From Gnetum montanum (taxonomy: Eukaryota > Streptophyta > Gnetopsida > Gnetales > Gnetaceae), in NCBI GenBank assembly GCA_015680685.1, contig MNCI01005400.1, forward strand, positions 8,438 to 72,437: a stretch of DNA of 64,000 nucleotides, read 5' to 3'. Made by a program: the position numbers and the translations under genes. Below are positions 57,030-64,000 of the stretch, one piece after another. The notes beneath the pieces were generated by a model. The model did no database searches. It had not been told where the DNA came from and saw nothing but the letters and a program-made list of their open reading frames with translations. Position 1 is the stretch's first letter, and each line of letters begins with the position of its first letter.

Positions 57030-58777
57030 AAGTTTTTTTTACACGTTTTTGTCTTACATGTTTTTGTTTTACAATTTTATTTAACTTCTCTTGTTTTTTT
57101 TTTGTAACGTCGTTCTACTTTTCCATTTTTTGTGTGTGTGTGATCCACCCTATAAGTTTTTCACCCAATAAGTGTTCAGAATGATGGTATGAACTATTTT
57201 CATATTGATTGCTAATGTTTGGTTTTTACCTTTAAGTCACAATGTTGATACTAAGGTATGTTTCTTTTGATATGGCAGGCAATGAGATCACTTCATCCAT
57301 CCATCCACCAATTTCTATGGTCTCTCTCAGCTTGGAAATGTACAGTCCCCTTCTAATAAGAACTTTAATGAATTAGTGACTAGGCATTTCTCAAACTAAG
57401 GAAGGACTCAAGGATTGAAACGGGTGTGACTTTAAGGGAACTTGATGCTTTTGTGTTGGCCGTTCTCTTGGGTGCTTGAATGTTTTCTTTTTGAGTTTTC
57501 TCATCATTCTGATGTTACCCCAATTATCAGAAGCTGAGACAATAAAAATAATAAGTCTTTGCATGGTGTGGTTCTTACACATAAACACACAAAACAAAAA
57601 CAAAAAGAGAAAAAGTGAGAATTCAAAGCACACCCCTTAGACAAAATAAACTTGGGCTACATGCACTAGTTATGGAACCAAAAGTGTTCCCTCTAACTAA
57701 GGTCCTTCTCACTTTCCATTCTCTCCTTTGTTTCGTCGGAACGGTGGTGGGTCTTGGGGGAAGCATTCTCGTTACTCAAGTTTATGGTTTGGCCGAATGC
57801 ATTAATGTGAAGTCACTGGATGTGGTTGGTTTGAAGCCGGAGTTGAAATGAGATTTGCCAAGTTACATTAATCATAAAACACACAAAGAGCTGTACACCA
57901 CCTTGCTCTTGGGATTCCATTCCATTCTATTCTCTTCTCTCCATCCTTCTTTCCATTGTTCACCTCATTTTCGGTTGTATCATTAGTGTATATTTTGGTT
58001 GATGCATTGTTTTCTTTTTGGTAAATTCTTGCAATTGAGACTTTAACTCTTGTTTCAAATGACATTCCTAGAGCCTACGGACTCTTTGAATGTAGGTTTG
58101 TCATGGCATTAAGCACATGAGCCTACTTTGGGGAGGACCCACTGACATTCCTATTTGGTGCACCAGTTAACTTCTTTTCTTTAACATTTTGCAATTAATT
58201 TTATTTTTTTCGTTACCATCTTGACATCCATTTCATCGATGCTATAGTTGTCCCTTTTTATCTATCTTTCTTACTCTTTTCCTTTCTCCATTCTAATGCT
58301 ACCAGAGATTCGCGATTAGTCATGGGGGTACGGGGCCTGATTTTTTCGATTTTCTCCTAGCCCCNAGGTATCAACTACATTAAAATTCATTTACCCTTGC
58401 TAATATAAGATTATGTTGTGTGTGCAGATGGCAATCATGCAACAATGGACTGGATCTGGAAGGAACACATGGAATGGAGCAGTGCTGGAAGCAACTATGT
58501 AAGGAGCAAGATCAATGGCACACTTATTGATGGACAATGGAAGCCACAATCTTGGCATTGGTAGTAGCAAAACTTCTTTCTCTCTCTCTTTCTCAGCTGC
58601 GAACTAAGGCCTGATGTTAATGTAATAAGGTGTTCACCCCTTTTGTCATGAACACTAATTTTGTCAAGTCTTGTAATGATGATCCGTTCACATGTCATCC
58701 CATTAGTTCCATTCCCCTCAATAATCCCATAGCTTCCTAATATTATTGTAAGGAACTTGAGGACGAGTTTTCATTCA
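57030..58777 (+). other. 3' non-coding region of the gag-protease Athila-like element
   Basis: T-rich, no RT. It contains an open frame 57615-57851 (78 codons) with a hydrophobic run (VLLTFHSLLCFVGTVVGLGG) of unknown meaning. It also contains TTGTGTGTGCAG/ATGG at 58416-58430, a splice-acceptor-like site conserved in the short element at 41557-41570. Confidence 0.5.
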
Positions 58778-58789
58778 GTCATGGAGGTA

Positions 58790-59812
58790 TGATGGGACGT
58801 GATATTGCATGGGCCGCAATATCGTGTACGCGATATCACGTCTTCCCCTATGATATCACGTACACGATATCGTGGTCCGCCGCCATATCTATAAATAAGA
58901 GGTGGCACTCCCTTGTTTCATCATCCTGGGCTAAAAGTAGGGAAACTCTGGTAAATTGATCACTCCAGAGATAGAATATTTTCCATGTACCCACAGTAGG
59001 AGTCCTAAAGTGAACGGATCTTTATTCGAGCAACATTGTACCTGAACACAAGTTGTGTACGGAAATAAAGATGAACTTCATGGATAAACCTTGTAGTGCA
59101 TGGAATAGGATTTTATTTAAATGTTATTTATTATTTTCCTAGTAACGCGGTATGAGTACGACTTGATTACGAGCATCTAAGGATGTGTACGGTTAATCAA
59201 GGAATCGGCTACTCATTGCGACACGGTATGAGTATGACTTGATTATGAGCATCTAGTGTCACTACTTGGTAACCCAGTGGCGTATCCAGGATCTACGCTT
59301 GGTAATCCTAGTGGTAGTCATGCACCAAGATGTGTACGGTTAGTCAAGGAATCGGCTGCTCATCGCACTTAGGCTAGATTAGCTTCCTCAACCCTTTCCT
59401 CCTAGTTAAGTGCCTTAGTACGACCACTTCAAGCACGTGTGTTACACGTGGTGATCCCAACAACGATTAGCATTTGGTAGCTGCGGTTGCATCGATTCAG
59501 GGTGTGTACGGTCAGTGGGAATGGATGTTGATGCTAGGTAATTTAGACTTAGTCATTAGTTAGAGTTAGTTAGTTTCTCAACCCTTCACTCATTAGCATA
59601 GAAGAAAAACATAAAAGACTATAAAAATCATATACCTTGGACTTACTTAACCATACATCGTGACAACTACAAGTAAGTCTAGGAAGACAACGAATAATTA
59701 ACCCTAAGTGTTCCATGGGGCGTGTAGGCATTTAGTCTGTGGAGTTTGACCGGATTGCGCATGCTACGCTTGTTTCGTATGGTTGAGTGTAGGGGTATCT
59801 CGCCACTCATCA
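58790..59812 (+). repeat. 3' LTR of the gag-protease Athila-like element
   Basis: TGATGGGACGTGATATTGC to CGCCACTCATCA. U3 (58795-58873) contains six GATATC/GATATT/AATATC blocks before CTATAAATAAGAGGTGG. R/U5 has two units of GGTATGAGTACGACTTGATT about 75 bp apart and repeated GATGTGTACGGTTARTCAAGG. Confidence 0.93.
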
Positions 59813-61260
59813 AAGCTAAATTATACCAAGGCCATATGTAAATTTAATTTCATTAAAATTTTCTATTTTGATGTCATATGAATTTTGCATCCACTTTCCA
59901 ATAGCTACACATTTGATGCAATTTTGTTATTTATTTTATAAGAAGTGTGGAAAATAGGTTCTTCTCTACCTTTTGGATTCCACCCTTCTTTACCTTTTGA
60001 AGCCTTACATTATCTATCTTAAGTTTAGTGTTGTCCTCCTTTATTCTTTAGTTCTTTTTTAATGGTCCCTTCTTGATATTTTTTATGAAGAAAGTCCCAC
60101 ATTTCTTTGTTGGGTATATTAATGAACAACTTCTTATCTCTTATGAAATCAAATTATAGTTAATGTCCCTTGCATTTTTATATTTCTTTTTGCTTTTTTC
60201 AAATTTCTTCTTCCTATTCTTATTGTTCATGTTTTTTGATTTTGAAATTTACATTCCTCTCTCCACAATTTTTTAAGCATCATAATAATCCAAAAGTAAC
60301 TTTGTCAAATGTTCTCATACTTCAAAATTTTGAGAACCATCATAAATAATTAAGCATTTTGGATAAATTTTGGAGAGATTGCATTGATCTCCCATGGACT
60401 CAACCTTAGGCTCTAATACCATTGTTGATTTTTTTGCAGTAATAAGTTTCAAAATATATATTTTTTATTTTGCAAAATTTTGGAAACTCATTCTATTGGA
60501 TGGTGTGGATGGCCTGGTTAAAGTATTGAGTTTTCTAAACTTTGTAACTATAATATTTTGGTGATTTGAATGAGTTTTAAGTTGATCTTGGGCTTGTTGA
60601 AAAACCCATTCTACAATCTATAGGCCTTCATCTTTTGAAGCCTTGACTTATCTCTCTTGAGCTGGGTGTTGTCCTCCTATACTCTTTGGAGTCTTTAGTT
60701 CTTTTTTCTTTTCCAATTGCACCTTCTTATCTTAATATTTTTTATAAAGAAAATCCCATATTTCTTTGCTATTATGCATAGTAATTAAACAAATTATAAT
60801 ATATTTTTTAAAAAAATTATAACTAATGTCCATTGCATTTTCTCTCAAACCAAAATTTTTCTCCCTACTCTTACTATTCATGCTTTTTTATTTTAAAATT
60901 TTAATTCATGTTTCAACAATGTTTTAAACATCATTATAATCCAAAAGTAACTTTATCAAATGTGCAAATACTTCAAAATTTTGAGAACCATTATAAATGA
61001 TTTAGCATTTTGGATAATTTTTGAAGATATTACATTGATCTCCTATGGACTCAACTATCATCTTTGATACTACTATTGGTTTTTTTGAGGGAAGAAGTTT
61101 CAAAATATTTTTTGCTTTTGTAAATTTTTGGTAGATCATTTTATCAAATGATGTGGGTAGCTCAACTATTAAAAAATTTAAATTTTTGAAATTTTTTTTT
61201 ATTCTATAATGATGATATCTTCATGATATAGATGAGTTTTAAGGTGATATTAGTCTTGTT
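59813..61260 (-). mobile_element. Ty1/copia 5' region, present as a tandem duplication, minus strand
   Basis: Each copy has, on the minus strand, an LTR tail, a primer site and the gag start. The better copy has TGGTATTAGAGCC at about 60402-60414 (initiator tRNA-Met site TGGTATCAGAGC with one change), then gag-like text (MWDFLHKKYQEG) and, at about 59875-59915, WLLESGCKIHMTSK-like protease text (copia L-L-D-S-G-C..HMT, with TAG for W and E for D). The second copy (60600-61260) repeats LTR tail, primer site and gag start. Confidence 0.75.
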
Positions 61261-62299
61261 GAAAATTTTATTTTATAATCTATATAGCTATAAAATTTTA
61301 AATCAATTGAAATTTTTTTAATGATTCAAATCCAGCTTGAAATAGGGGTATTAAATAAAATTGTTTAACATCTAGAATAGAAATTGCTAAATTTCGAGAT
61401 GAATATCTCAACGATCTAAGAAAGTTATTCAGTGAGTAAATACTTGGTATGAAGCTCATTAAATAGTCTACCACCCTGAAAAATTTTGACATTATTTGAG
61501 TTGATTTGATAGTTGAAATTTGTACACAAGAATGACCCCAAATATGTTATTCAGCTTCTTGGATTGATGAATTAGTGAATGTTGGTGAATATAATGAATT
61601 GATGATGAATGATGAAAATTGATGAATAATGATGAATGATGCATTTTTGATGAATTGCTAACAATTTGAATAGAATCTTCAATGGATGCATTTGCTATAC
61701 ATACAACATAATTTTCCCAAGAATATATAGCCATTTGATGGGGCTAAGATTAGCGATGGTGGATAGGGCTTCCCTAATGATTAAAGAGACTTGGAAAATG
61801 AATGGACTTGTGAGATTGGGGCCATTTTATTAGTACATCATCCTCCCTGACTTGAATGAAAGAGACTAAATTACATGGCTTTGTCTCCTAATTTACATAC
61901 TTTTCTATAGTAAATATGCCCTTCAATCACTTTAAACTTTGGAAAATGATGCTCTTGTCTTCCCCAAAGCTTGAAAATAGAATAAGGAAAATCATTAAAT
62001 GATGACTATGATGAGTCCAAGTGCATTCTAAAACTAACAAATAAAAATCATTTTCCAATATTTTTTATCATATATAAGTTATTTCAAGCTCAATTTTTTC
62101 CATTTCAAGCTTTTTTCTTTTCTTTTCATACACATATCAAGCCCACATGTCACCTTGCATGAGACTGTTATAATTATCAATAGATTTCATCCTTCAATAA
62201 TGTCTCATTTTGGTTCGTGGTAGGCTTCTAGCACATAAGTTTAGAGTGAAGAAGAAGTATACTAAGAGCATTTTAGGGTGAGAAAGAAAGCTAATAAGA
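61261..62299. other. AT-rich stretch, no gene recognised
   Basis: Possibly includes copia LTR sequence. A short GATGAA-type simple repeat (GATGAATGATGAAAATTGATG and relatives) lies at 61595-61640. Confidence 0.4.
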
Positions 62300-64000
62300 A
62301 AGTTTTATTAGGTCCTACAACACAGTAAGAAAGTTTATTTTATTTTTCAATCTAGTTATCCTACCTTTTTGTAAATTTTGTATTCTTTCTCTTTGCTTAG
62401 TAGTGCTTCTTTATTCTTTTATAATTTTAATTATTATGCGAAGAGTTTGCCAAAATTTTGTCATTTCAAGCTCATTTTTATATGGAAATTTACATTGCAA
62501 CTTTGTCCAAACCTTTTTCTATGGATTTAATGAATCTCTAGAATATATTTTATAACTATTTAAGATTAGTCTTTGATATGGATGAGATTTTGTAGAAATT
62601 TGTGGAATTTTAGCTATTGAGGAAATTTTTTTGGATTTGGAATATAATGAAATAATATATATTGTAATTTAGTTTCCTTAATTGGTAGTGGAAGTTGCGA
62701 ATCTTTTAGATGCCCACATCTAAGTGTAGTAGTTGAGTATTCTTTAGTGGGTTCCACCCCATAGAAATAAGAGTTTTGATAGATTTCATACTTTGAATTT
62801 TGATTTATAAGTTCATATGTGGTTGGAAAGCTATGTAAGATCATGGCAGTGAGTAGTTGACTCTAGTGGTGTGTGGTGAGGCATAGTCAAGACCTATTCT
62901 TCTAATGACCTTTGTACCTTAGCTACTATGGATGTTAGTAGGGATGCTATTGCCAATACTTAATCATGAGTTACTCATTTGGAATTATAAGGATAATCTG
63001 ATGTTAATAGTGAGATTATTCTAAGACTTGTTGGTATAGTACTTTAGTATTGAGGGTAACCAAGAGATGCCTAGATAAATATAAAATATTTGGAATTTTA
63101 GAAAATTTAATTAATATTTGGACTTTCAATATTTAATAAGATAATTTGATGTTAGTAATGAGATTATTCCAAGATTTATCCATTGAATATTCTTAGATAA
63201 AATATAAAATATTTAGATTTTTTGACAATTTATGACATTTTTGGAATTTGAAACATTTTTAAATTTATAATTGGAAACTTTTTTCTTGTGTATATCTAGA
63301 AAATTTTGGGCCAAAAATTTTATGCTTTATGAATAAAAAAATAAAATAACCTTTTTTAATTAAGGAATTCTAACTCATCTTAATTTTAATGTAAACAGCT
63401 TAGAGTAGTCAAGAAAATGCTAAAAGAAGGATATGGAGTAATAGGTGGATTAATTCTATATAAGATGGATCCTCTAAACTTAAAAATAATATTTGTATTA
63501 TTATAAAATAGAAACGTTATAACCTTTTAAAATATTTGAGCCATGTACCTATTTTTATGAATAACCAATATAGTATGATAAATATGAAATTTCTATCTAT
63601 GCTATCTTATTTGTGAAGTCTCAAGGATCATATTTCATTGTAGTGTGTGCTACATCTTTTGGAAAAAATCATATTATTTTATTCTATATTAATATTTTTA
63701 TTTTTATTATTTAATATGTGAGTATCTTTATTTCTAGAAATTAAATTGAGGTGAAATAAGTTTTTTTGCAATTTTCTTTTTATTTACTTATTATGTAATT
63801 TATTTTATTTTTGGGATCTACATATTTGTAGTTACATTAATTTATTTTTTAATTAATTTTATTTAATTAGTTATGCTAGTGGTAAGGAATTTTGTTAAAC
63901 CATGCTGCCTTACTTTCTTTATGCTTATAATTGATAATATTTATTCATTAAATGGTTATTTTTTAAATTAGTAAATCAATGTTAAATCTAGATCCTTGGA
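62300..64000 (+). repeat. Long old LTR, second part, running off the window
   Basis: Aligns to 48990-50740 (e.g. TAGTGGGTTCCACCCCATAG versus TAGTGGATCCACCCCATAA; CTTAGAGTAGTCAAGAAAATG versus the 50110 block). The terminal TGTTACA is not reached by 64000. It may be the displaced second half of the LTR starting at 51600. Confidence 0.68.

Larger units (their letters stand above)
52754..59812 (+). mobile_element. Athila-like element with gag-protease only (7.1 kb)
   Basis: 5' LTR 52754-53567 (lacking about its first 215 bp), primer site 53569-53586 (TGGTGCCGTTGCCGAGGA, tRNA-Asp type), gag 53710-55646, protease to 57029, 3' non-coding region, polypurine tract (58778-58789), 3' LTR 58790-59812. 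No RT or integrase text is present. The LTRs are similar, including the tandem GTATGAGTACGACTTGATTA units. The truncated 5' LTR prevents a target-site check. Confidence 0.92.

Overview
The window looks like repeat-dominated nuclear DNA from a land plant with a large genome. The evidence is nested LTR retrotransposons of plant type (Ty1/copia, and Ty3/gypsy Tat- and Athila-like), a LINE remnant, long AT-rich decayed stretches, and one plant-style intron-containing gene remnant (S1/P1 nuclease). A gymnosperm or other large-genome seed plant would fit, but nothing here fixes the species. Coding remnants are full of TAG/TGA stops and CA/TG excess, as expected for C-to-T decay of methylated repeats. 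Gaps of N lie at 30066-30154 and 47810-48303, with single Ns at 6671 and 58365. I see no rRNA, tRNA or CRISPR, and no intact host gene.

Layout. 1-2210: 3' part of a Ty1/copia element (+). 3244-4840: solo LTR of a Tat-like family, sitting just 5' of an S1/P1 nuclease pseudogene (4864-6440, at least six recognisable exons). From about 6640 a Ty3/gypsy host element H (+ strand) begins. Its gag/protease reading frame is split by two large minus-strand Tat-like insertions, each with a perfect 5-bp target duplication. T1 spans 7714-25310 (17.6 kb, TSD ATTGT) and T2 spans 25580-34999 (9.4 kb, TSD GTCAA). H continues to about 36130.

36133-45500: a cluster of Athila-like LTRs starting TGATGA and ending CTCATCA. 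It holds a minus-strand element end with a plant-transposon-protein ORF, a short plus-strand element with a tRNA-Asp-type primer site, and a solo LTR inside a LINE. 46250-47270: five copies of a roughly 200-bp tandem repeat. 48304-52750 and 62300-64000: pieces of very long, old LTRs. 52754-59812: an Athila-like element carrying gag and protease but no reverse transcriptase. 59813-61260: minus-strand copia start region present twice in tandem.

Most interesting: T1 carries, between its protease and reverse transcriptase, a complete-looking transcription unit on the opposite strand (TATA-like 14862, ATG 15021, introns, coiled-coil 3' exon, AATAAA 18859). At least two splice junctions restore one reading frame. 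Its introns are where a peculiar TACGCTA/TAGCGTA word of the same family's LTRs recurs. T1 and T2 also carry several unrelated-length tandem arrays that all share an AGTTTAA..GTC core.
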